DNA of 35,812 nt, from positions 1 through 35,812 of the forward strand of contig CAIJPD010000057.1 in NCBI GenBank assembly GCA_903822495.1. The letters run 5' to 3'. Below are positions 1-8,462 of this stretch, piece after piece. This stretch comes from an uncultured Chloroflexota bacterium (lineage in GTDB: Bacteria > Chloroflexota > Limnocylindria > Limnocylindrales > CSP1-4). The number at the start of each line of letters is the position of its first letter. The first letter of the stretch is position 1. A model generated the notes under the pieces. That model was given only the letters and a program-made list of their open reading frames with translations. It did not search any database and was not told the origin of the DNA. Both the position numbers and the translations under genes were made by a program.

Positions 1-2
1 CG

Positions 3-572
3 CGCGCTGCGGTGTCCGCCGCCGCAAGCGGCGGCGCCAGCGTGGCACCCTCGGCGGCCGCCAGCCCCAAGGCGTCGGGCTCGGCGGCGGCCTCCGGATC
101 GCCCAGGGCGAGCGCGGCCGGCTCGGCGGGCCCCGTGCCCACGGGCTCCATCGATCCCAGCCTGTGCGCGGGGACGGACGCCAACCGCCAGTTCTTCCGG
201 GACGTCGCCGCCCAGGTCACCTGGGCCGTCTACTGCCCCACGCTGCCCAAGGGCTGGTTCGTGGAGGCCGGCAACTTCCGGGCCGGCGGCGGCGGCTCCA
301 TGGTGATCAGCTACAAGAGCGCCACGGGCCAGCGGGTCGAGCTCAAGGAGGGCGTCGGCTGCCTGGGCGTCCCCATCGAGTGCGGCCCATACGACACCAG
401 CCTGGGCAACGCCCCCTACGGTGACCTGGTCGGCCAGCTGGGCAAGCTGTCAACCGCCTACGTGCTGTACGTGAAGCCCGGCCTGAACCCGTCCTGGAGC
501 GCCACCGCAACGGGACTGGACGAGGCAACGTTCCGCTCGATCTGCGCCGGTCTCCTCAAGGTCACCAAGTAG
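3..572 (+). CDS. Secreted or anchored Ala/Ser-rich protein, 5' partial
   Basis: The reading frame is open to the left edge, so the true start and any signal peptide are probably outside the window; a GTG at 12 is the first possible start inside it. Counting from that GTG, the first 50 or so residues are low-complexity Ala/Ser/Gly/Pro, typical of an extracytoplasmic linker after a membrane anchor or lipobox. The remaining ~135 residues look like a compact globular domain with several cysteines, a GWF motif and an ISYKSATGQRVEL strand pair. This loosely recalls small secreted domains such as DUF4367/DUF4245, but I cannot assign a family. It stops at 570-572 and is followed by a GC-rich hairpin. 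Function unknown; the secreted location is inferred from composition. Confidence 0.6.
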   Translation, partial: RAAVSAAASGGASVAPSAAASPKASGSAAASGSPRASAAGSAGPVPTGSIDPSLCAGTDANRQFFRDVAAQVTWAVYCPTLPKGWFVEAGNFRAGGGGSMVISYKSATGQRVELKEGVGCLGVPIECGPYDTSLGNAPYGDLVGQLGKLSTAYVLYVKPGLNPSWSATATGLDEATFRSICAGLLKVTK

Positions 573-592
573 GTCGAGCCTCACCCAGGCCT

Positions 593-610
593 GCCGGCCC
601 ACGGGCCGGC
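593..610 (+). terminator. GC-rich hairpin after the first gene
   Basis: A perfect 7-bp stem (GCCGGCC / GGCCGGC) with a 4-base loop (CACG) begins 21 bases after the stop codon at 572. It has no U tract, so it may be a weak or factor-assisted terminator separating this gene from the regulator gene at 665. Confidence 0.45.
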
Positions 611-652
611 CCCCGCTCCTGGCTGTGCGGATATGAAGAAGTTGTCAAGTGC

Positions 653-658
653 TAACAT
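653..658 (+). promoter_or_regulatory. -10 element TAACAT of the arsR-sulP promoter
   Basis: TAACAT fits TANNNT and ends exactly 6 bases before the ATG at 665, with no Shine-Dalgarno sequence between. Transcription from the usual distance would begin at or next to the A of the start codon, giving a leaderless mRNA. No convincing -35 is present; the TTGTCA at 642-647 is too close to serve as one. Confidence 0.5.
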
Positions 659-664
659 GAGCAC

Positions 665-1036
665 ATGACCGTACCTCTCTACCGGGCCAAGGCGGAGTTC
701 TTCAGGACCCTGGGCCACCCGGCCAGGATCCGCATCCTGGAACTGCTCGCGGAGCAGGAGCTCGCCGTCCACGAGCTGCTGGACCGGATCGAGATTGAGC
801 CGTCCAACCTGAGCCAGCAGCTGGCCGTCCTCCGACGCGCAGGCCTCATCACGCAGCGCCGATCCGGTAGCCAGGTCCTGTACGCGATCAGCGTCCAGGA
901 GGTCCGCGACCTGCTGATCGCCGCCCGGCGCATCCTGTTCGGCCTGCTCGAGGATCGCGAGCAACTCCGCCGCGACCTCGGGTCGCCGGCTCCCTCGGGG
1001 CTCGACGGACCAGGGGCACCTGGCCTCGGGTCATGA
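665..1036 (+). CDS. ArsR/SmtB-type winged-helix regulator
   Basis: A 123-residue DNA-binding repressor. Residues ~8-85 form the winged helix-turn-helix: the typical LGHPARIRILELL first helices, the recognition region around SNLSQQLAVLRRAGLI, and the wing RRSGSQVLYAI. The family normally releases DNA when it binds a metal or ligand. Here the segment where metal sensors carry ELCVCDL reads ELAVHELL, and the protein contains no cysteine, so classical arsenic/cadmium thiol sensing is not possible. The stop overlaps the ATG of the SulP gene (ATGA at 1033-1036), so the two are translationally coupled and the regulator probably controls that transporter. The ~25 C-terminal residues are Pro/Gly-rich and look disordered. 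The inducer is unknown. Confidence 0.85.
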   Translation: MTVPLYRAKAEFFRTLGHPARIRILELLAEQELAVHELLDRIEIEPSNLSQQLAVLRRAGLITQRRSGSQVLYAISVQEVRDLLIAARRILFGLLEDREQLRRDLGSPAPSGLDGPGAPGLGS

Positions 1037-2766
1037 TCGAGGAGGGTCTCAAGCGCCCCTCCGCCGTGATGGCGACCACCATCCTTGCCGCCGGCCAGCG
1101 GTTTCGTGGGCTCCTGCCGACGCGAGTCGACCTCCGGGGGATGGCCGCCAGCCCGCGCCGGGACCTCGTCGCCGGCCTCACGGTGGCGATCGTCGCGCTT
1201 CCCCTCGCGCTTGCCTTCGGGATCTCGTCCGGGCTGGGTGCCGGCGCCGGGCTGGTCACCGCCATCGTGGCAGGCGTCCTGGCGGCGTTCTTCGGCGGCA
1301 GCAACCTCCAGGTCAGCGGGCCGACCGGGGCCATGACCGTGGTCCTGGTCCCCATCATCACGCACTACGGCGCCGACGCGGTCCTGGTCGTGGGCCTGCT
1401 TGCCGGCCTGTTCCTCGTCCTCCTTGGCTGGGCCGGCGCCGGCCGGACCATGCGCTACATCCCGCTCCCCGTGGTCGAGGGTTTCACGATCGGGATCGCG
1501 GTGATCATCGCGCTCCAGCAGGTGCCGGCCGCCCTCGGCGTGCTGGCGACGGCGGAAGGCGTGCTTCCCACGGCGCTGGCAGCCCTCGGCCCGTGGCTCG
1601 GGGCCCCGGACTGGACCGCCCCCGCCATCGCCGTCGCCGTCGCCGGAGCCATGCTGATCGCCGCCCGCCTGCGCCCCGGCCTGCCGGTCTCCTTCGTGGC
1701 CGTCGGCATCGTGACGGCGGCGGTGGCCTGGCTGGACCTTCCCGTGGGCACGATCGGTGCGATCCCGGCGGGGCTGCCCCTCCCCACGATCCCCAACCTG
1801 CAGGGCATCGACCTGGGCCGACTGGTCCTGCCCGCCGTAGCGGTCGCCGCGCTGGCGTCGTTCGAGAGCCTGCTCTCCGCGACGGTCGCGGATGGCATGC
1901 GCGTGGGGGAGCGCCACAATTCGGATCGGGAGCTCTTTGGCCAGGGCGTGGCCAACCTCGTGGTCCCGTTCTTCGGCGGCGTGCCCGCCACCGCGGCGAT
2001 CGCTCGCACGGCCGTCAACGTCCGGTCCGGGGCGAGGTCGCGCATGGCCGCCATCACGCACTCCCTGGTCCTCCTCGTCGTGGTCCTGGTTGCCTCCGGG
2101 CTCGTGGCGCGGATCCCCCTGGCCGCCCTCGCGGGCGTCCTGATCGCCACGGCGGTCCAGATGGTCCAGGTATCGAGCGTGCGAGCCCTCCTCCGGTCCA
2201 CGCGCGGTGACGCCGTCGTGCTGATCCTCACGGCCGCGGCCACCATCGCCGTCGATCTGGTCACGGCGGTCATCCTCGGGCTGATCGTGGCCGGGGCCTT
2301 CGCACTCCAGCAGGTCGCCCGGTCCGCCCATCTCGACGAGATGCCGCTGGACCCGGGCAACCACGCCGACGAGGAATCCTCGCTCCTCGATGAGCACATC
2401 GTCGCCTTCCGGCTGGACGGCGCCCTCTTCTTCGGCGCCGCCCACGCGTTCCTGCTGGAGCTGGCCGAGGTCAGCGACGTCCGCGTGGTGGTCCTCCGCC
2501 TGTCACGGGTGGCCACCCTGGACGCGACGGGCGCCTCCGTCCTGCGCGACACCATCCGGCGGCTGGAGGGCCGGGGGGTCACGGTGCTGCTATCGGGAGC
2601 GCGCGCCGAACACCGGGGAGTCTTCGAGGGGCTGGGTGTCTTCGCCAGCCTCAGCGATCGGCGGCACATCTTCGATGCGACCCCCGCGGCGATCGACCAC
2701 GCCCGCGTCCATGTCGCGCGCCGGCTGCACGAAGAGGATGTCGCCGCGGCGCAGCTGGCCGGGTAG
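1033..2766 (+). CDS. SulP-family anion transporter with STAS domain
   Basis: A 577-residue inner-membrane permease. After a ~50-residue cytoplasmic N-terminus comes the SulP membrane domain (about residues 50-430). It carries the family hallmarks GLTVAIVALPLALAFGI, a GG(S)NLQVSGPTGA segment and a long run of hydrophobic helices. A C-terminal STAS domain (about 455-565) carries LDATGASVL, with Thr at the site that is often a phosphorylatable Ser/Thr. Family members move sulfate, bicarbonate, dicarboxylates or other anions; the sequence alone does not tell which. The ATG overlaps the regulator's stop, indicating a two-gene operon. It converges on surE with a hairpin between them. Confidence 0.9.
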   Translation: MIEEGLKRPSAVMATTILAAGQRFRGLLPTRVDLRGMAASPRRDLVAGLTVAIVALPLALAFGISSGLGAGAGLVTAIVAGVLAAFFGGSNLQVSGPTGAMTVVLVPIITHYGADAVLVVGLLAGLFLVLLGWAGAGRTMRYIPLPVVEGFTIGIAVIIALQQVPAALGVLATAEGVLPTALAALGPWLGAPDWTAPAIAVAVAGAMLIAARLRPGLPVSFVAVGIVTAAVAWLDLPVGTIGAIPAGLPLPTIPNLQGIDLGRLVLPAVAVAALASFESLLSATVADGMRVGERHNSDRELFGQGVANLVVPFFGGVPATAAIARTAVNVRSGARSRMAAITHSLVLLVVVLVASGLVARIPLAALAGVLIATAVQMVQVSSVRALLRSTRGDAVVLILTAAATIAVDLVTAVILGLIVAGAFALQQVARSAHLDEMPLDPGNHADEESSLLDEHIVAFRLDGALFFGAAHAFLLELAEVSDVRVVVLRLSRVATLDATGASVLRDTIRRLEGRGVTVLLSGARAEHRGVFEGLGVFASLSDRRHIFDATPAAIDHARVHVARRLHEEDVAAAQLAG

Positions 2767-2772
2767 CGTCGT

Positions 2773-2796
2773 CCGGCCGGGCCCCGCGGGCCGGCC
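2773..2796. terminator. Bidirectional hairpin between convergent sulP and surE
   Basis: An inverted repeat lies in the 54-base gap between two converging genes: an inner 5-bp stem (GGCCC/GGGCC) around a CGC loop, extended by four more pairs after a one-base bulge. Position and strength suit a shared terminator, although there is no U tract. Confidence 0.5.
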
Positions 2797-2820
2797 CCGC
2801 GCCGCAGCCGGGCGATGGCC

Positions 2821-3828
2821 TCAGATCGCCTGGTCGGGGTCCTCGTCCATCTCCCAGCGCCACGTCTTCAGGCGGCGCAGCAGGCTCCGCCCGGTGAGAT
2901 CGAGGTGGATGGGCGTGATCGCGACCTTGCGGTTGATGACCGCGTGGAAGTCCGTCCCGGCGATCGCCAGGCCCGACGGCGGCGGCCCGCCGATCCAGAA
3001 GTAGGGGAGCCCACGCGGGTCGCGCCGCTCGATCAGCTCGTCCTGGTAGATCCGCTTGCCCAGCCGGGTGACCTCGAAGCCGGCGAACTCGTCGGGATCG
3101 ACGGCCGGCACGTTCACGTTGACCAGCTCGCCGGGCGCCAGGCCGTGTTCGAGGATGTTGCGGGCGACCACCCGGGCGGCGAGGGCCGCCAGCGCGAAGT
3201 CGGGATGCTCGTAGTACTCCTGCGAGATCGCGAAGGCGGGGCAGCCGTTGATCACGGCCTCCATCGCCGCGCTCACCGTGCCCGAGTAGGTGATGTCGTC
3301 GCCCAGGTTGGCGCCGTAGTTGATCCCGGAGGCGACCAGGTCGAAGCGGTGGTCGAAGTAGCCCAGGAAGGCGAGGCTGACGGCATCGGTGGGGGAGCCG
3401 TCGATCGACCAGGCCTGCGATCCGTCCGCCAGCTGGCGCTCCCGGACGCGGAGCGGGCGCATGAGCGTCTTCTGGTGGCCCACGGTGCTCTGGTTGGTGT
3501 CCGGGGCGACGACGGTCACGTCGCCGATGGGGTCGAGCGCCTGCTTGAGCGCCAGCAGTCCGCGCGATTCCACGCCGTCATCGTTGGTGACCAGGATCCG
3601 GGGACGAGTTGGCCACTCGCCCAGCGGCCGCGCGTAGGGACGGAGGGCGCGGGGACTGTCCGCGCGCCCCATGCCGCCAGCCACCGGCTCGCCGCGCTCC
3701 AGGTCGAGATCTCGCCGCTCCGAGCGGGCGCGCTCACGGGTCATCTCCGGCAGCTCGGGCCGTGGGGTGCCGGCCTGGTCGTCGCCGGCGCCCGGATCAC
3801 CGGTGCCGTGTGAGTCGCTGGGGTTCAC
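2821..3828 (-). CDS. surE: 5'/3'-nucleotidase SurE
   Basis: SurE is a metal-dependent nucleoside monophosphate phosphatase. The core runs from about residue 75 (RILVTNDDG with the metal-binding Asp pair at 83-84) through GSPTDAVSLAF and SGINYGANLGDDITYSGTV, all signature SurE segments. I chose the GTG at 3828 because AGGAG lies 7 bases upstream (3836-3840) and the GTG overlaps the stop of the preceding gene as GTGA. This gives 335 residues with a ~70-residue polar, low-complexity N-terminal extension not usual in the family. An alternative ATG at 3744 has GGAG directly abutting it and no normal spacing. It is the last gene of a trpS, AI-2E-type, surE unit. Confidence 0.88.
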   Translation of the reverse strand: MNPSDSHGTGDPGAGDDQAGTPRPELPEMTRERARSERRDLDLERGEPVAGGMGRADSPRALRPYARPLGEWPTRPRILVTNDDGVESRGLLALKQALDPIGDVTVVAPDTNQSTVGHQKTLMRPLRVRERQLADGSQAWSIDGSPTDAVSLAFLGYFDHRFDLVASGINYGANLGDDITYSGTVSAAMEAVINGCPAFAISQEYYEHPDFALAALAARVVARNILEHGLAPGELVNVNVPAVDPDEFAGFEVTRLGKRIYQDELIERRDPRGLPYFWIGGPPPSGLAIAGTDFHAVINRKVAITPIHLDLTGRSLLRRLKTWRWEMDEDPDQAI

Positions 3829-5063
3829 GCGGTGACTCCTTCCGCCGAGCCGGTGTCGGCCGCCGGTTGCGGGTTGCCTGCCGGTGCGTCGATATCGGGG
3901 TCCTGGCCAGGCAGCGGCTCCCGGGGCACCCGGACCGGGCGGCCCTCCCGGGCTTCCAGCCGTCGTGCCGCCCGGCGGGCGACGCTCCCCGTGTCGCCGG
4001 CTCGCCGCACGCTGTGGAAGAAGAACGCGGAGAGGACGGCCGCGATCGGGATCCCGAACACGGCCCCGCCGATGCCGGCGACCTTGAGCCCCAGCAGGAC
4101 CGAGCCCAGCACCACGACCGGGTGGATCCGCAGCGCATTCGCCATCACTCGCGGCTGGAGCACGTTCATGACCACCATCCAGCCGGCCGCCATGGCGATC
4201 AGCGCGGGGACCACCGCGCCCGGCGACGTGACGGCAGCAACCAGCACCGGCGGCGCCCACGCGGCGAACGGCCCGAAGAACGGGATGGCCATCAGGACGC
4301 CGGCGAGCGCCGAGGTGGCGGGCAGGTAGTCCAGGCCCAGCACCAGGCTGGTGACCGTGCCCACGAGCCCATACGTGATGCCCATGACGGCCTGGCCGCG
4401 CAGGAACCCGCCGAAGGAGCGCGCCACGCTCTGCTCGAGGAAGGTGGCCTGCTCCTTGTAGGCGGGCGGCACCAGCCGGAAGAGGAACGCCAGGATATCG
4501 TCACGGTCCGCGATCATGTACAGCGACAGCATGAAGATCAGGAGCAGGTTGCCGATCGTGCCCAGGCTGGCGACCGCCAGGCCCTGCAGCGGCCCGGCCA
4601 GCCGGTCCGCATAGGCCCCGATGTTCTGGACCAGGTCCTGGGCCCGGGCCGCCAGGTTGACGTCCGTGAGGCCGAGGCTCCGGAGCCAGTCCTCCCACGG
4701 CGCGATGAGGCGGGGCAGGTCGGCCGAGAGCGACGGGATGCTCCGGACAAAGGCCGTGATCGAGCGGACCACGGCGCCAGTGACCAGGACGATCACGACC
4801 CCCAGCCCCACCAGCAGCGACCCGTAGACGACCACGACGGCCGCCACCCTGGGCAACAGCGGGATGGCCAGGGTCAGGCGGCTGACCAGCGGGCTGAGCG
4901 CGAAGGCCAGCAGCCAGGCGAGGAAGAAGACCAGGATGACGTCGCCGAAGTCGGCCATGACCTGGGCGGCAAAGCCCAGCACGATGTAGGCGACCGCGAC
5001 CGTGGACAGGACGAGCAGCGCCTCCAGCCAGCGCCGCTCGCGGCGCGTCAGGTCCACGCTCAC
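3825..5063 (-). CDS. AI-2E-type (PF01594-like) membrane protein
   Basis: A 412-residue polytopic protein with the family's architecture: two or three N-terminal helices (from LEALLVLSTVAVAYIVLGF), a large soluble segment around residues 90-190, then a helix-rich C-terminal half with GLVGTVTSLVLGLDYLPATSALAGVLMAIPFFGPF and the family's NVLQPRVMANALRIHPVVV segment. Relatives include putative autoinducer-2 exporters, Na+/H+ antiporters and permeases of unknown substrate, so a transport role is likely but the substrate is not known. The ~60 C-terminal residues are charged and Pro-rich, and their DNA carries surE's ribosome-binding site. The GTG start is 32 bases after the trpS stop, with a G-rich stretch upstream. 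Confidence 0.85.
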   Translation of the reverse strand: MSVDLTRRERRWLEALLVLSTVAVAYIVLGFAAQVMADFGDVILVFFLAWLLAFALSPLVSRLTLAIPLLPRVAAVVVVYGSLLVGLGVVIVLVTGAVVRSITAFVRSIPSLSADLPRLIAPWEDWLRSLGLTDVNLAARAQDLVQNIGAYADRLAGPLQGLAVASLGTIGNLLLIFMLSLYMIADRDDILAFLFRLVPPAYKEQATFLEQSVARSFGGFLRGQAVMGITYGLVGTVTSLVLGLDYLPATSALAGVLMAIPFFGPFAAWAPPVLVAAVTSPGAVVPALIAMAAGWMVVMNVLQPRVMANALRIHPVVVLGSVLLGLKVAGIGGAVFGIPIAAVLSAFFFHSVRRAGDTGSVARRAARRLEAREGRPVRVPREPLPGQDPDIDAPAGNPQPAADTGSAEGVTA

Positions 5064-5095
5064 CGGACCCCCGGCCGCGGGCGCCGGTCCATCGG

Positions 5096-6082
5096 TCAGC
5101 GCAGCCCCATCCGCTCGCGGACTTCGGCCATTGTCGCGGTCGCCAGGGGCTTGAGCCGCTCTGCGCCCGCTGCGAGGATCTCGTCCACGCGGTCGGGGGT
5201 GGCCATCAGCTCCAGGTAGCGCTCCCGCGCCGCCGCGTAGTGGTCCGTGATCCGCGCGGCCAGCAGCTTCTTCATGTCGACGCAGCCGGTCTGGGCGGTC
5301 CGCTCACCCTCCCAGAGGCCCTCGTGGTCGTCACCGAAGAACCGCTGCAGCTGGCAGACGTTGCAGGTGTCGGGGTGCCCGGGGTCCTTGCGCAGGGCCC
5401 GGGTGGTGTCGGTGACCATGCCCATGACCTGCTTGCGCACGGTCTCGGGGTCCGCCAGGACCTCGATGGCGTTGCCCAGGGACTTGGACATCTTCCGCAC
5501 GCCGTCCGTGCCCAGGACGACCGGCGCTTCGGTGTAGACCGCCTGCGGCTCCGGGAAGGTGTCCCCGTAGCGGTTGTTGAAGGCGCGCACGATCTCTCGG
5601 CTGAGCTCCAGGTGCGCCGCCTGGTCGCGCCCGACGGGGACCATGGTCGCCTTGTACAGGATGATGTCGGCCGCCTGGAGGACCGGGTACGTCAACAGCC
5701 CGTGGTTGATGTCGTCCGGCTGGTTCTGCTTCTTCTCCTTGTACGTGGGCGTGCGCTCCAGCCAGCTGACCGGCGTCACCGTGGTCAGGAGCCAGGCCAG
5801 CTCCGTGCACTCCGGGCGATGGGACTGCACGAACAGCGTGCAGCGCTCCGGGTCGAGGCCCAGGGAGAGCAGCGTCGCGGCCATCTCGCGCGTCCGCGTC
5901 CGGAGCGTCGCGGCGTCGTGGGTGGACGTGAGGGCGTGGTAGTCGACGATGCAGTAGATCGCCTCGTACTCGGCCTGGAGGCGGACGTAGTTGCGGATCG
6001 CGCCCAGGTCGTTGCCCAGGTGGGGCGCGCCGGAGGGCTGGATTCCGCTGAAGATCCGGGGGGTGACGGCGGTCGTGGTCAT
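5096..6082 (-). CDS. trpS: Tryptophanyl-tRNA synthetase
   Basis: This class I synthetase charges tRNA-Trp with tryptophan using ATP. The 328-residue length is typical of bacterial TrpRS. The HIGH-like motif is PHLGN at residues 20-24 and KMSKS is at 197-201. The substrate-binding segments around DYHALT, PVLQAADI and VPVGRDQ are all present. The frame extends further upstream, but only the ATG at 6082 (MTTTAVTPRIFSGIQPSG) places the family's N-terminus correctly, and a TANNNT promoter element sits just before it. The gene diverges from thrC and heads a three-gene minus-strand unit. Confidence 0.96.
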   Translation of the reverse strand: MTTTAVTPRIFSGIQPSGAPHLGNDLGAIRNYVRLQAEYEAIYCIVDYHALTSTHDAATLRTRTREMAATLLSLGLDPERCTLFVQSHRPECTELAWLLTTVTPVSWLERTPTYKEKKQNQPDDINHGLLTYPVLQAADIILYKATMVPVGRDQAAHLELSREIVRAFNNRYGDTFPEPQAVYTEAPVVLGTDGVRKMSKSLGNAIEVLADPETVRKQVMGMVTDTTRALRKDPGHPDTCNVCQLQRFFGDDHEGLWEGERTAQTGCVDMKKLLAARITDHYAAARERYLELMATPDRVDEILAAGAERLKPLATATMAEVRERMGLR

Positions 6083-6090
6083 GGGTCGCG

Positions 6091-6096
6091 AGTGTA
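6091..6096 (-). promoter_or_regulatory. -10 element TACACT of the trpS promoter
   Basis: On the minus strand TACACT ends 8 bases before the trpS ATG. No Shine-Dalgarno sequence lies in the gap, so the transcript is leaderless or nearly so. It shares the 132-base divergent region 6083-6214 with the thrC promoter. Confidence 0.5.
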
Positions 6097-6201
6097 GCCC
6101 ACGCGCGGGAGGCCGCACGACCGTGGCCCTGGGGCGGGGACGGCGGGAGCGGTTCGACGGTCCCGGCCCATTCGGCCCTTCGGCGGGGACGGCCTCTCGG
6201 C

Positions 6202-6207
6202 TACCAT
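6202..6207 (+). promoter_or_regulatory. -10 element TACCAT of the thrC-thrB promoter
   Basis: TACCAT matches TANNNT and is followed by 7 bases and the thrC ATG at 6215, the same layout as in front of the ArsR-type gene and lysC. I see no -35 consensus, ribosome-binding site or attenuator in the divergent region. Confidence 0.5.
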
Positions 6208-6214
6208 TCGGCCG

Positions 6215-7306
<1,092 letters not shown>

Positions 7307-7313
7307 GCCCCCG

Positions 7314-8270
7314 GTGATCGGCTCGCTCGCCGAGCTCGAAGGCCGACGGGTCGTCGTCGAGGTCCCGGCCACCACGGCCAACCTGGGCGCTGGCTTCGAC
7401 TGCCTCGGCATGGCCCTGGGCATGACCAACCGGATCGAGCTGGAGGTCTGCCACGACTGCGACGGGCAGATCACCCTGGAGGTCGAGGGCGAGGGCGCCG
7501 GCGAGCTGGGCAACGACCGCAGCAACCGGTTCATCGAGGGCCTGGAGACGGTCATCCGCGCCGCCGGCTGGGTGCCCGAGCAGCTGGGCTGGAAGATCCG
7601 GATGGCCAACCAGGTCCCGCTCTCGCGCGGGCTGGGCTCATCGGCGGCGGCCACCGTGGGCGGCCTGCTCGCCGCCAACGCGCTCCTGCTCCAGCCCCTC
7701 TCGGGCCGCGAGGTGCTCCGCCTGGCCACGGTGATCGAAGGGCATCCCGACAACGCGGCCGCGGCGCTGCTGGGCGGCTTCGTGGTCTCGGCCGCGCTGG
7801 AGACGGGGGTGGAGAGCATCCGCTTCGACGTCCCGCGCGACCTGCGGATCGTGGTCTTCATCCCCGAGCTGCGCCTCGCGACCAAGTCCATGCGCGGGGT
7901 GCTGCCGGCCACGGTGCCCTTCGCGGACGCGGTGGCGAACCTTGGGCGGGTGGCGCTGGGGGTCGCGGGGCTGGCCGCCGGCCGCAACGACCTGTTCGGC
8001 GCGCTGACGCAGGATCGACTGCACGAGCCGTATCGCGCAGCGGTCTTCCCGCAGCTCCCCATCATGGTCGCGGCGGCTCGCGAGGCAGGGGCGCTGGGCG
8101 CGTGCCTGTCGGGCGCGGGCTCCACGATCATCGCCTTCGCGGACAGCCGGGCGTCCGTGAACCGGATCGCGGCGGCGTTCAGCGCGACGGCGGCGGCGTC
8201 CGACCTGCCGGGCCGCACGGAGGTCATGCCGGTCCGCAACGCGGGCGCGCGGGTCCTCAGCCTCCAGTAG
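7314..8270 (+). CDS. thrB: Homoserine kinase
   Basis: This GHMP-family kinase phosphorylates homoserine with ATP, making the substrate of ThrC. The 318-residue protein carries the N-terminal PATTANLGAGFDCLG motif and the glycine-rich ATP loop GLGSSAA at residues 106-112. The GHMP C-terminal motif LSGAGSTIIAF is also present. A GTG start 7 bases after the thrC stop gives the family's usual N-terminus and length. A hairpin at 8287-8301 follows the stop, consistent with the end of the thrC-thrB unit. Confidence 0.95.
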   Translation: MIGSLAELEGRRVVVEVPATTANLGAGFDCLGMALGMTNRIELEVCHDCDGQITLEVEGEGAGELGNDRSNRFIEGLETVIRAAGWVPEQLGWKIRMANQVPLSRGLGSSAAATVGGLLAANALLLQPLSGREVLRLATVIEGHPDNAAAALLGGFVVSAALETGVESIRFDVPRDLRIVVFIPELRLATKSMRGVLPATVPFADAVANLGRVALGVAGLAAGRNDLFGALTQDRLHEPYRAAVFPQLPIMVAAAREAGALGACLSGAGSTIIAFADSRASVNRIAAAFSATAAASDLPGRTEVMPVRNAGARVLSLQ

Positions 8271-8286
8271 GGAAGGGGACAGGGGT

Positions 8287-8301
8287 GAGGCCCCTGGCCT
8301 C
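8287..8301 (+). terminator. Hairpin after thrB
   Basis: A 6-bp perfect stem GAGGCC / GGCCTC with a 3-base loop lies 17 bases after the thrB stop. A second hairpin of five C:G pairs around ATTC lies at 8362-8375. Neither has a U tract. The rest of the 192-base gap 8271-8462 is G-rich, and I see no gene or clear promoter in it. Confidence 0.35.
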
Positions 8302-8462
8302 GCGCCGTGCCCCGCGGCCGTGCGCCACGGAGCGTCGGAGTAGGGGAGCACCCTCGGTCCACCCCCATTCGGGGGGCTGTCGGGCGGCGGGAGGAGTCAG
8401 AGGATAGGGGCGAAGGGCCATCCACCGGCGTGGCGCGCCGGCGCACGCGGGTCGTCCATACC

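Noticed and set aside
648..656. AAGTGCTAA resembles a half-site of the HrcA operator CIRCE
   Set aside because: The matching inverted half is absent at the required spacing, and no heat-shock gene is nearby.
679..2445. Antisense open frame across the arsR-sulP region (about 590 codons)
   Set aside because: Its His/Asp/Gly/Arg-rich product has no recognisable fold, and the plus strand encodes well-known families in full.
6083..6214. T-box or attenuator for trpS or thrC
   Set aside because: The promoter elements lie 6-8 bases before each ATG, leaving no leader for such a device.
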